Shown here: in pieces, positions 6,241-11,997 of the stretch
Layout of the letters: each line of letters opens with the position of its first letter
How positions within the stretch are numbered: position 1 is the stretch's first letter
Assembly: GCA_900551015.1 (NCBI GenBank)
Contig: URUI01000062.1
Location: 1-11,997, forward strand
Direction: 5' to 3'
Length of the DNA: 11,997 nucleotides
Source of the DNA: an uncultured Collinsella sp.
GTDB lineage: Bacteria; Actinomycetota; Coriobacteriia; Coriobacteriales; Coriobacteriaceae
The notes under the pieces: generated by a model
The model's input: only the letters and a program-made list of their open reading frames with translations
Databases searched by the model: none
What the model was told of the DNA's origin: nothing
Program-made: the position numbers and the translations under genes

Positions 6241-7044
6241 TCATCGCAGGATGTTTTGCACGGCAGTCATAAGGCCCAGGCGGTTGCCGACGCCGAGCTT
6301 GCGATAGATGGCGTTGATGTGCTTCTTGACGGTTGACTCGCTTATGAATAGCTCGTTTGCCATCTGTTTGTTCGTTTTGCCGTCGAGCATGAGCCGCATG
6401 ACTTCGGCTTCGCGCGGTTGGATATTGTGTTCTGTAATGAAGGCGTTCAGATGGTTTGTGTCTTCGGTCTGGGTGAGTTTAATGCCCCGAGGATAGAGGT
6501 TGGCGAGCGCGAGGCTCGCGTGCCGAGCGATTTCGAGCAGGATTGCGAGCTCGGTGTCAGTGAAGTCCCCGGCCGTGCGTTCGCGAAACAGGGTGATGCT
6601 TCCAAGTGGTAGGTTGTTGTGAGCAAGCGTGGCCGTACAGCCAAAGTAGACGCCCTGCGGTTCCATCCATTTGCGATAGATGGGCGTGGCATCGCGTCGC
6701 TTGACGTCGACGAGGTCGAGGTCGCGGTAGACGCCGACCTTATGTAAGTCAAAGCTCCATGTTGTATAGTCCATCGCGGCGTAGCGGTTGTAGTAGTCGC
6801 TCAGTGCGCGGTCGTCCATTCCGCTGCTTGCGGGGTGGACGTAGCGTGGGGCATCACTGCCCGCCGCCTCGATCAGGTCGAACATGGCGATCCGATGGGG
6901 CACGAGCCCTATCGTTCCCTCGAGGGTCTCCTTTTGCAGCTTATCGACACCGTGTGATGCGTGGATTGCAAGCGCGAGCTCGTTGAGAGCAGTCCAGGTC
7001 GTACTGTCCAACTCAATAGTCTGCTGTTTATTGCATGGGGGCAT
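6241..7044 (-). CDS. GAF-type LuxR-family transcriptional regulator
   Basis: The 267-residue soluble regulator has an N-terminal sensory region (about 15-175) with a GAF-like end, LGSITLFRERTAGDFTDTEL followed by ILLEIARHASLALAN. A GerE/LuxR helix-turn-helix occupies 208-267 (IQPREAEVMRLMLDGKTNKQ, ISESTVKKHINAIYRKLGV). No membrane segment is seen, so a small cytoplasmic ligand is the likely signal. The start was placed at 7044 because GAAAGGA lies six bases upstream; the in-frame ATG at 7080 would add 12 residues but has no clear site. The gene is divergent from the agmatine deiminase with about 180 bases between start codons, the classic layout for a regulator and its target. LuxR-type AguR proteins control agmatine deiminase operons in some Firmicutes, but those are membrane proteins, so this would be a different type. 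Confidence 0.9.
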   Translation of the reverse strand: MPPCNKQQTIELDSTTWTALNELALAIHASHGVDKLQKETLEGTIGLVPHRIAMFDLIEAAGSDAPRYVHPASSGMDDRALSDYYNRYAAMDYTTWSFDLHKVGVYRDLDLVDVKRRDATPIYRKWMEPQGVYFGCTATLAHNNLPLGSITLFRERTAGDFTDTELAILLEIARHASLALANLYPRGIKLTQTEDTNHLNAFITEHNIQPREAEVMRLMLDGKTNKQMANELFISESTVKKHINAIYRKLGVGNRLGLMTAVQNILR

Positions 7045-7107
7045 AGGGCGTCCTTTCCATTGCGGAACCCAGTATGTCATGTTCTCGGCCTGAATAGAAC
7101 TTTAGGT

Positions 7108-7134
7108 CAGCGAATGGTATACCGTCGATCGCTG
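7108..7134. promoter_or_regulatory. Dyad in the LuxR-aguA divergent promoter region
   Basis: The arms cagcga (7108-7113) and tcgctg (7129-7134) are perfect inverted copies. The space between contains the palindrome ggtatacc (7116-7123), off-centre, whose TATACC could be a -10 box. The site lies roughly midway between the divergent genes and is the best operator candidate there. No convincing -35 box was found. Confidence 0.35.
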
Positions 7135-7161
7135 AAAGGGGCTCGAGGGACCATTGAGAAC

Positions 7162-7209
7162 ATCTCGGTGCGGCCGCATCATGGTCTCGTCAAGCAAAAG
7201 CACCGAGAT
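7162..7209 (+). promoter_or_regulatory. Leader hairpin next to the aguA ribosome binding site
   Basis: Perfect 10-base arms, atctcggtgc (7162-7171) and gcaccgagat (7200-7209), flank a 28-base loop. The right arm ends two bases before the AGGAG (7212-7216) that serves the ATG at 7223. In RNA this stem would sit against the ribosome binding site and could affect initiation or stability. No known riboswitch class is recognised. Confidence 0.55.
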
Positions 7210-7222
7210 TTAGGAGCTTGAA

Positions 7223-8344
7223 ATGAAGACCATCTACGAGAGTGAGTCCACACCTAAGAAGGACGGGTTCTATATGCCCGGCGAGTATGAGGAGCAGGAG
7301 CGCACCTGGATTTTGTGGCCGCATCGTTCGGATGTGTGGCGCTGCGGTGCCAAGCCGGCGCAAAAGGTCTTTACCGAGATTATTAAGACCGTTGCACGCT
7401 TCCAACCCATCACCGTTGGTGTCAATGCCGAGGATTTCCCTGCGGTGTGCGAGATTTTCGATGGCGTTGAGAACGTGCGCGTGATTCATATGGAGTACAA
7501 CGACTCCTGGATCCGCGACCCCGGCCCGGCGTTTCTTGTCAACGACAAGGGCGACGTGGCACTCTCGCACTTCCACTTTAATGCTTACGGCGGTTTCATT
7601 GACGGCCTGTATTTCCCGTGGGACAAGGACGCTTCCATTGGCCTGCAGGTGGCACAGCTCGAGCAGGTTAACCGCTATCGTCCCGAGGATTATATCCTCG
7701 AGGGTGGCTCGTTTAACTGCGACGGCCAGGGCACCGTGGTGACCACCGAGATGTGCCTGCTCAATGAGGACCGCAACCCCCAGTACACCAAGGGGCAGAT
7801 CGAGGAGAAGCTTGCCGAGTACCTGGGCATCGAGAAGGTCATTTGGATCAAGGATGGCATCGACCCGTTTGAGACCAACGGGCACGTGGATGACGTCGCA
7901 TGCTTTAGTGCGCCCGGAGAGGTCTGCTGCATGTGGACCGATGATCCCAACCATAAGTTCTACAAGGAGTGCCAAGAGGCGTATAAGACGCTTTCCGAGA
8001 CGACGGATGCCCGTGGCCACAAGCTCAAGATCCACAAGGTGATTATGCCTGCGACCTCGGTATATATGACCGAGGAGGAGGCATCGACCATCGATCCGGT
8101 CGAGGGTGTGCTGCCGCGTACCCCCGAGGATGCTTTCGAGCCGAGCTACCTCAACTTCCTGCCCATCAACGGGGCGGTGCTGGTGCCACAGTTTGGCGAC
8201 CCCAACGATGCCCAGGCACTCAAGGATATCCAAGCCGCCTATCCGGATCGCGAGGTCATCGGCATCATGACGCGCGAGGTCATCTATGGTGGCGGCAACA
8301 TCCACTGCATCACCCAGCAGCAGCCCAAGGCGCGCTGTAAATAG
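7223..8344 (+). CDS. aguA: Agmatine deiminase
   Basis: The 373-residue protein is a full-length agmatine deiminase of the pentein (guanidine-modifying) superfamily, hydrolysing agmatine to N-carbamoylputrescine and ammonia in the cytoplasm. Visible family blocks are EYNDSWIRDPGP (N93-D99 within it), FNAYGGFIDGLYFPWDKD, EGGSFNCDGQGT (E160), ETNGHVDDVACF (H221) and the C-terminal GGGNIHCITQQQP with nucleophile C362. The start is ATG 7223, preceded by AGGAG at six bases. The usual agmatine-pathway partners (putrescine carbamoyltransferase, carbamate kinase, agmatine-putrescine antiporter) or N-carbamoylputrescine amidase are not in this window, so the fate of the product depends on genes elsewhere. 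Regulation is probably by the divergent GAF-LuxR gene. A hairpin terminator follows at 8383. Confidence 0.95.
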   Translation: MKTIYESESTPKKDGFYMPGEYEEQERTWILWPHRSDVWRCGAKPAQKVFTEIIKTVARFQPITVGVNAEDFPAVCEIFDGVENVRVIHMEYNDSWIRDPGPAFLVNDKGDVALSHFHFNAYGGFIDGLYFPWDKDASIGLQVAQLEQVNRYRPEDYILEGGSFNCDGQGTVVTTEMCLLNEDRNPQYTKGQIEEKLAEYLGIEKVIWIKDGIDPFETNGHVDDVACFSAPGEVCCMWTDDPNHKFYKECQEAYKTLSETTDARGHKLKIHKVIMPATSVYMTEEEASTIDPVEGVLPRTPEDAFEPSYLNFLPINGAVLVPQFGDPNDAQALKDIQAAYPDREVIGIMTREVIYGGGNIHCITQQQPKARCK

Positions 8345-8382
8345 CAGTTCCATGGTGAACAGTGCTTGATTGTCCGCACGCG

Positions 8383-8417
8383 AAAGTTCGCCGACTTCAA
8401 TGGTCGGCGGACTTTTT
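8383..8417 (+). terminator. Rho-independent terminator of aguA
   Basis: The arms aaagttcgccga (8383-8394) and tcggcggacttt (8404-8415) pair with one wobble, with a 9-base loop and a T-run through 8417. It lies about 40 bases after the aguA stop. Confidence 0.85.
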
Positions 8418-8503
8418 GTGTGGTGGTTTCAGCTGAACGGCGGGCCGTGCGGCTTGGGTGTGCGGGCACACAATCTGGGGAAACCAAACAGATTGGGGGC
8501 TTG

Positions 8504-8509
8504 TATAAT
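8504..8509 (+). promoter_or_regulatory. Perfect TATAAT -10 box before the remnant genes
   Basis: TATAAT lies 17 bases before the GTG start of the short remnant frame. The expected -35 position (about 8481-8486, aaacca) is poor. It may be the surviving promoter of a once intact gene. Confidence 0.4.
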
Positions 8510-8525
8510 CGATTCGAAGGGAAAC

Positions 8526-8697
8526 GTGCGACCCGAGGGCATGTTTAACAGGGCGTACCTGGCCCCCGAAGCCCAGCGCGCATACGATACGCTGCTCGAG
8601 TGCGTGCTCAACGGGCAGAAGGGTTGCGAGGCTTCGGCGCATGCGGGCATGGATACCATCAAGGCGCTCGTATAGCTTTACGCTTTCGGATGTGACA
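8526..8697 (+). pseudogene. N-terminal remnant, possibly of a transglutaminase-like protein
   Basis: A GTG start at 8526 with GAAGGG four bases upstream opens a 49-codon frame ending at a TAG (8673-8675). The product, including LAPEAQRAYDTLLECVLNG and AGMDTIKALV, resembles the helical N-terminus of transglutaminase-like proteins of gut bacteria. There, a similar KALxxAL stretch leads into a DHPE-type motif. After the TAG the same frame reads LYAFGCDT and meets another stop, as expected of a decayed gene. From there a different frame carries kinase-like sequence. The family assignment is from memory of pattern only. A genuine 49-residue protein is the alternative. Confidence 0.4.
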
Positions 8698-9246
8698 CAT
8701 AGGACTGCGTGCGCCGCTCCCGGCTATATTGCCCCCGAGGTGCTTCAACTCATGGAGATAGCCGGCATCAGCGATTTCGAGAGCTTGGCAGCGTCCACGA
8801 ATGCCCCCGTGTTTACGCCACAGACGGATGACTTTGGACTCGCGGTCCATATCTTTAAGATGCTTAACCGCGGAATACACCCATACGCTTCTGGTGAGCT
8901 GGACTTGGACATATTTGACCTGGACGACGATGACATTCCGCCTGCACCATTGATAAACAGCTGCGTGTGTAATGGGCACAGCCCGTTTGTGGGGACGTTG
9001 GTCGGATACGTTGTCCCAAAGTACGCTCTTGAGCTCGATGATTTTAGCGGCATTATGGGCGAGGCACTCCGTCGATCGCTGTATGGCAGGGCGGAGGAGC
9101 GTCTTGACGCACGCACATGGGCGCGCCTGCTCGACCGCTATCTATCCGAGACAGTTGTGTGCAAACGTGGCCATCTCCACCACTCGTTACAGCACGAATG
9201 CCCTTGCTGCCGAGGAGAGCGCGCCTTGTTGACTCGTCTTGGTTGA
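8698..9246 (+). pseudogene. C-lobe fragment of a protein-kinase-like gene with zinc-finger tail
   Basis: The frame carries the second half of a eukaryotic-type kinase domain: the activation-segment end APGYIAPEV (about 8716-8742), then PQTDDFGLAVHIFKML with NRGIHPY (helices F-G region). A helical end (ARTWARLLDRYL) and a C-terminal C-x4-H...CPCC cluster follow, which is typical of bacterial kinases linked to VWA/TerY and PP2C proteins. The N-lobe, glycine loop, catalytic HRD and metal-binding DFG regions are absent, because upstream sequence belongs to the unrelated remnant. The DDFG here is the subdomain IX aspartate region, not the magnesium motif. The only upstream ATG (8641) overlaps the other remnant in a different frame and has no clear ribosome site. 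This is read as a truncated pseudogene from deletion or recombination. It could not be an active kinase as it stands. Confidence 0.72.
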
Positions 9247-9275
9247 TGGTTTGGGCCGTCTTGTAGAAAGCCCGT

Positions 9276-9310
9276 GAGGCGACATGCAAGTTAATCCTGC
9301 GTGTCGCCTC
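9276..9310. terminator. Imperfect hairpin at the end of the GNAT gene
   Basis: The arms gaggcgacatgca (9276-9288) and tgcgtgtcgcctc (9298-9310) pair with one mismatch. The stem straddles the minus-strand acetyltransferase stop codon and lies 30 bases after the end of the kinase remnant. No long T-run follows on either strand, so a terminator role is only plausible. Confidence 0.45.
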
Positions 9311-9941
9311 CGTACATATAGACGATAAATCCGTCGCCGGTGTCCTGGCTGTGATCCTCCAAGATGCGCTTCATGTTGAGGTGCTCGTAGAACTGCCAGT
9401 CGGAGTTGCAGTCGCTCATCAGGAAGAATTTGGTGCACCCGGCTTTGGCGAGTTCGGCGCGCGCAAGGTCGATGAGCGCACGGCCGAGCCCCTTGCCCTG
9501 CCATTCGGGCACGATGATGATCAGGTTGAGCTGGCCCTGGGCATATTCGTTGCCCGTGGCGGCAAAGCGGTCGGCTGTTGCCTTCTCGCGGCTATCGCCA
9601 AAGAGCGAGCCTTCGAGCTTGGCATCGGCGGTCTTTGCCATCTCGGTTGCCTGGACGAACATTTCGTTGTAGCAGGGCTCCCACGTGGGATTGGTGCGTG
9701 GTTTGCCGTCTTCGAAGATACCGATGCAGCAAGCGGCGATGATGCGGCCTTCAGCTTCGGCAACGAGCGCGATGGGGGAGCGCTGCAGCTGCATGGCGAT
9801 GTTAAAGCGCGCACAGAAATCGGCGGCTTCGACGTCGCCTCGGTTGCGCAGCGTGTTGCACCACAGCTGGTTGTAGATGGCGGCGATGCCGGCCAGGTCA
9901 TCGAGCGTGGCGGCACGCAGAGTTACGTTGTCAAGGCTCAT
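9291..9941 (-). CDS. GNAT-family N-acetyltransferase
   Basis: The 216-residue protein is a Gcn5-related N-acetyltransferase, which transfers an acetyl group from acetyl-CoA to an amine. The acetyl-CoA pyrophosphate-binding signature is clear in LIIIVPEWQGKGLGRALIDL (QGKGLGRA at 148-155). The typical later strand and helix follow as FFLMSDCNSDWQFYEHLNM. The N-terminus (LRAATLDDLAGIAAIYNQLW) is the usual first strand and helix. Starting at ATG 9941 places GGAAGGAG about five bases upstream; an in-frame TTG five codons earlier overlaps that site and is rejected. It is probably transcribed alone, and no promoter was recognised in the repeat-rich space upstream. The substrate cannot be inferred. 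Confidence 0.9.
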   Translation of the reverse strand: MSLDNVTLRAATLDDLAGIAAIYNQLWCNTLRNRGDVEAADFCARFNIAMQLQRSPIALVAEAEGRIIAACCIGIFEDGKPRTNPTWEPCYNEMFVQATEMAKTADAKLEGSLFGDSREKATADRFAATGNEYAQGQLNLIIIVPEWQGKGLGRALIDLARAELAKAGCTKFFLMSDCNSDWQFYEHLNMKRILEDHSQDTGDGFIVYMYGGDTQD

Positions 9942-10089
9942 GGGGGCTCCTTCCAAGTTGGGTCAGGCCACCCCTGAGTGTGACATGGACGCAGGACGGC
10001 CGCATCGACCATTCGGCAGGCGAGCCTCGAATCCTCGGGGACGGAGGGTCCTAAGAAGGAATGAGGGCGGATTTTCGGACACTTGCTCG

Positions 10090-10157
10090 ATGAGAGTGGA
10101 TAATCTCCCACTTTTAGCGCTGGTATAGGCCAAAAACGGGAGATTATCCACTCTCAT
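10090..10157. repeat. Large hairpin with perfect 20-base arms
   Basis: The arms atgagagtggataatctccc (10090-10109) and its exact inverted copy (10138-10157) flank a 28-base loop. Further pairing of ctttt with aaaa inside extends the stem. Such a long exact stem in an intergenic space is typical of a dispersed palindromic repeat. It may also limit readthrough from the DAHP synthase gene. Confidence 0.85.
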
Positions 10158-10160
10158 TCT

Positions 10161-10222
10161 GGGTAGTCGTTGGGGACGTTCTTAAACGACCAGTCATTAA
10201 AGAACGTCCCCAATGACTACCC
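10161..10222. repeat. Large hairpin with 23-base arms
   Basis: Arms at 10161-10183 and 10200-10222 pair with one mismatch (G at 10169) around a 16-base loop. The core is gggtagtc-ttggggacgttctt. It begins four bases after the preceding hairpin, giving two long stems within 133 bases. Confidence 0.85.
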
Positions 10223-10270
10223 CAAGGAACATCCCAGACTGCCGGCAGAAAAGGAACGTCCCTAACTGCC
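10199..10270 (+). repeat. Three imperfect direct repeats, consensus aaRgaacRtccc
   Basis: Related units begin at 10199 (aaagaacgtccccaatgact), 10224 (aaggaacatcccagactgcc) and 10251 (aaggaacgtccctaactgcc), 25 to 27 bases apart. The first overlaps the right arm of the 23-base hairpin, so the hairpin's left arm is a fourth, inverted relative. This suggests copies of one short motif in both orientations. Confidence 0.7.
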
Positions 10271-10316
10271 GCATCCGGAGTAAGACAACGCCGCAGGTAG
10301 AGGACGGCCCGCGTAA

Positions 10317-11348
10317 CTAAACCCGCTCCGCGATCTCGTGGATGAGGTAGTCGGTCTTTTCCCAGCCCAGGCACGGGTCGGTGATCGACTTACCAAAGAC
10401 ACCGCCATCGACCGGCTGGTTGCCGTCCTCAAGGTAAGACTCGATCATAAAGCCCTTGACCAGCTTGGAGATGGACTCGTTGCGGCGGCAGCTGTCGAGC
10501 ACCTCCTTGCAGATGCGGTACTGCTCCAGCGGGCGCTTGCCCGAGTTGTCGTGGTTGCAGTCGATGACCGCCGCCGGGTTGGCGTAGCCGGCATGCTCGG
10601 TATAGCGCTCGGCCAGGCGCTCCAGGTGCTCGTAGTGGTAGTTGGGGTAGGTGCGACCGTCGAGACCGATGTAGCCACGCATGACGGCGTGTGCGAGCGG
10701 GTTGCCGTCGCACTCAACCTCCCAGTTGCGGAAGATGAAGCTTTGATGTGCCTGGGCGGCGTAGATGGAGTTAAGCATGACGGTGGTGGAACCGGCGGTG
10801 GGGTTTTTCATGCCGACGGGCACCGAAATGCCGCTCGACACCAGGCGATGCTCCTGGTTTTCGACCGAGCGCGCGCCCACGGCAACGTAGCTCAGCAGGT
10901 CGACGAGGTACTGGTAGTTGGACGGGTAGAGCATCTCGTCGGCGGTAAAGAAACTGGTCTCCTCGATGACGCGCAGGTGCATGTGGCGAATGGCTTTAAC
11001 GCCTTCGAGCAGGTCATCGGGCGCCTCGGGGTCGGGGTTGTGCAGCAGACCCTTGTAGCCGGTGCCCTTGGTGCGCGGCTTGTTGGTGTAGACACGCGGA
11101 ATGATGATGAGCTTGTCCTTGACCTCTTCGGCGACCTTGGCCAGTCGGTTCATGTATTCAAGCACCGAGTCCTCGCGGTCGGCAGAGCACGGGCCGATGA
11201 TGAACACTTTGCGTGCGTCCTCGCCGGTAAAGACCTTGGCGACCTCGGCGTCGAATGCCTGCTTTTTGGCGGTAAGCTCGGCGGAAAGCGGCATTTCCTC
11301 GCGGATCTCCATGGGGATCGGCAACCTGCGCTTGAATTCCATGGCCAT
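10317..11348 (-). CDS. 3-deoxy-7-phosphoheptulonate (DAHP) synthase, class I
   Basis: The 343-residue enzyme joins phosphoenolpyruvate and erythrose-4-phosphate, the first step of the shikimate pathway to aromatic amino acids. Visible motifs of the class I AroF/G/H family are IIGPCSA (C54), the PEP site TNKPRTKGTGYKG (KPRT 90-93), GARSVENQEHR (158-168), GMKNPTAGS, DCNHDNSGK (H266), MIESYL (E303) and SITDPCLGW (D324). C54, H266, E303 and D324 match the four metal ligands known in E. coli AroG. The length is normal. The start is ATG 11348, with AAAGGAGG six bases upstream. The gene is alone in this window with its own promoter (11405-11433), and repeats follow its stop codon. Which aromatic amino acid, if any, inhibits it cannot be read reliably, so no single aro letter is given. 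Confidence 0.96.
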   Translation of the reverse strand: MAMEFKRRLPIPMEIREEMPLSAELTAKKQAFDAEVAKVFTGEDARKVFIIGPCSADREDSVLEYMNRLAKVAEEVKDKLIIIPRVYTNKPRTKGTGYKGLLHNPDPEAPDDLLEGVKAIRHMHLRVIEETSFFTADEMLYPSNYQYLVDLLSYVAVGARSVENQEHRLVSSGISVPVGMKNPTAGSTTVMLNSIYAAQAHQSFIFRNWEVECDGNPLAHAVMRGYIGLDGRTYPNYHYEHLERLAERYTEHAGYANPAAVIDCNHDNSGKRPLEQYRICKEVLDSCRRNESISKLVKGFMIESYLEDGNQPVDGGVFGKSITDPCLGWEKTDYLIHEIAERV

Positions 11349-11404
11349 ATGGGGCCTCCTTTATCAATTAACGGCAACAATTGGCGAATTCTCGAATGCT
11401 CGGC

Positions 11405-11433
11405 ATTATCCGCTGTCGCACGCTAAAGTGCAA
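11405..11433 (-). promoter_or_regulatory. Probable promoter of the DAHP synthase gene
   Basis: On the minus strand, TTGCAC (11428-11433) is followed after exactly 17 bases by GATAAT (11405-11410), five of six to the -10 consensus. The leader to the ATG would be about 50 bases, too short for a T-box or a usual trp/phe-type attenuator. Confidence 0.5.
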
Positions 11434-11452
11434 GTGAAACCTGCCGAAAAGG

Positions 11453-11491
11453 GACAGGTTTATTTTGGTCGGTTTTATCTGGGGAAATGTC
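11453..11491 (+). repeat. Dispersed 39-base repeat, copy 2
   Basis: This is the plus-orientation partner of 6125-6163, identical at 36 of 39 positions by hand alignment. Just before it, aaacctg (11438-11444) can pair with caggttt (11455-11461), so the repeat may form part of a small stem. Confidence 0.85.
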
Positions 11492-11556
11492 GGCGCTCGC
11501 CGGAAGGGGAGGGCCAACGTACGGCACGCTGGAGCAAGTTGGATCTTCTGCGGCAT

Positions 11557-11796
11557 ACCCTGTGGACAAAAAATGGCAAATATGAGTACTGTTGCTAGCG
11601 TAGTATCATATCGATCTTACAAGATAATAGACACAACAGTAAATATGTTCATTAACGTTGGCACACAGAAGCATGCTACCGGGCATTTTGATCAATTTGA
11701 AGGCATGTCTAGGCCGCAATGAGGTCGTTTGGGGCAGTTTTGGCTGTTACTAAAAAGGTGACAGTACTCATATTTGCCATTTTTTGTCCACGGGGT
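11557..11796. mobile_element. 240-base element with 36-base inverted ends (MITE-like)
   Basis: The ends 11557-11592 and 11761-11796 are inverted copies with one mismatch; 31 bases (11562-11592 and 11761-11791) are exact, with core gtggacaaaaaatggcaaat. The 168-base interior is AT-rich in its left half and encodes no evident protein. No target-site duplication is apparent at the outer edges. The shape fits a non-autonomous transposable element or two copies of a dispersed repeat in opposite orientation. Which of these applies needs genome comparison. Confidence 0.6.
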
Positions 11797-11898
11797 CTTG
11801 AGGGAGGGCGTCAATCAGGTCCCAGGGGAGGCGGTTCGGGTGGCGCGCGCAGACGTGGTGTAAGAGCGTCCTGAGGTCCGTCGCTGCAAGTCCCGATA

Positions 11899-11997
11899 TT
11901 ACTCCTTCTTGAGACCGCGCCTCTCGACTATCTCGTCCACTATCTCCCTGGCGCGCCGCCCGAGCGCGCGGCGCCTCCCCTCTGTCGGGGCCGGCCT
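11899..11997 (-). CDS. C-terminus of an unrecognised minus-strand gene (partial)
   Basis: Reading from the right edge on the minus strand, 32 codons end at TAA (11899-11901). The tail is strongly charged and helical (GRRRALGRRAREIVDEIVER, then RGLKKE), which looks like a genuine protein end rather than chance. The gene continues beyond the window and no family is recognised. A second minus frame overlaps it, is also open to the edge, and runs on to a TGA at 11768-11770, ending PVDKKWQI inside the inverted-end element. It lacks any ATG, GTG or TTG start in the readable part. A frameshifted single gene or two overlapping frames are both possible. Confidence 0.4.
   Translation of the reverse strand, partial: RPAPTEGRRRALGRRAREIVDEIVERRGLKKE

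Larger units (their letters stand above)
9942..10316. other. 375-base gene-free space with stacked hairpins
   Basis: This space separates the end of the DAHP synthase gene from the acetyltransferase start, both on the minus strand. Its right half is taken up by two large hairpins and three near-repeats, listed separately. In the left half (9942-10080) no gene or clear promoter was seen. Confidence 0.6.
11349..11898. other. 550-base gene-poor space at the right side
   Basis: Between the DAHP synthase start and the partial gene at the edge there is no credible complete gene. The space holds the DAHP synthase promoter, the second copy of the dispersed repeat and a 240-base element with inverted ends. 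Small frames crossing it, such as 11465-11722, have no ribosome site or recognisable domain. Confidence 0.55.

Noticed and set aside
7045..7222. Known riboswitch in the aguA leader
   Set aside because: Only a simple stem is visible; no conserved core of a known class was recognised.
7190..8353. Long minus-strand open frame (387 codons) opposite the agmatine deiminase
   Set aside because: It is the antisense shadow of a confidently identified enzyme in GC-rich codon use, with no recognisable domain.
8370..8525. Longer frame leading into the short remnant from GTG 8370
   Set aside because: It overlaps the aguA terminator hairpin and reads low-quality sequence. The start at 8526 has a ribosome site and a TATAAT upstream.
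9351..9977. Plus-strand frame (208 codons) opposite the acetyltransferase
   Set aside because: Antisense shadow. The minus strand has a clear GNAT motif and Shine-Dalgarno.
10018..10040. tRNA-like T-loop (cctcgaatcctcgg)
   Set aside because: No matching acceptor, D or anticodon stems could be drawn around it.
10338..11426. Long plus-strand open frame (362 codons) opposite the DAHP synthase
   Set aside because: Antisense shadow. Its translation is low-complexity V/A/G/L-rich, while the minus strand has all class I DAHP synthase motifs.
11465..11722. 85-codon plus-strand frame across the inverted-end element
   Set aside because: It has no ribosome site or domain, and it crosses from intergenic sequence into the repeat arm and interior.

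Overview
The window reads as a chromosomal stretch of a high-GC, human-gut-type Actinobacterium of the class Coriobacteriia, most likely Collinsella. This is an inference. It rests on GC-rich codon use, AGGAGG-type ribosome binding sites, two LuxR-type regulators beside small metabolic genes, and intergenic spaces filled with hairpins and dispersed repeats. No rRNA or tRNA gene, CRISPR array or complete insertion sequence was found.

Layout. (1) 51-4469, + strand: a seven-helix membrane LuxR-type regulator, then a YtcJ-like amidohydrolase and a MATE exporter. The last two look like an operon (96-base gap holding a CCAT microsatellite), with a possible promoter and dyad ahead of it. A strong hairpin terminator closes the block (4518-4556). 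(2) 4612-5867: a stand-alone AAA+ ATPase with a DUF4143-type C-terminus, AT-richer than its neighbours, preceded by three 23-base tandem repeats. (3) 5868-6240: a gene-free space with several hairpins and one copy of a dispersed repeat. (4) 6241-8344: a soluble GAF-LuxR regulator (-) divergent from an agmatine deiminase (+), whose leader can fold next to its ribosome binding site. (5) 8526-9246: gene remnants, namely a possible transglutaminase N-terminus and a clear C-lobe of a Zn-finger-tailed protein-kinase-like gene. (6) 9291-9941: a GNAT acetyltransferase (-). (7) 9942-10316: two large hairpins and three near-repeats. (8) 10317-11348: class I DAHP synthase (-), the entry enzyme of aromatic amino acid synthesis, with a readable promoter. 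(9) 11349-11997: a second copy of the dispersed repeat, a 240-base element with 36-base inverted ends, and the C-terminus of an unrecognised minus-strand gene cut by the window edge.

How the genes work together. Two pairs suggest regulator-plus-enzyme units: membrane LuxR with amidohydrolase and MATE, and GAF-LuxR with agmatine deiminase. The deiminase has no putrescine carbamoyltransferase, carbamate kinase or antiporter beside it. The best candidates for undescribed biology are the ATPase with its tandem operator-like repeats, the inverted-end element at the right edge, and the dispersed intergenic repeats. None of these has a function provable from this sequence alone.
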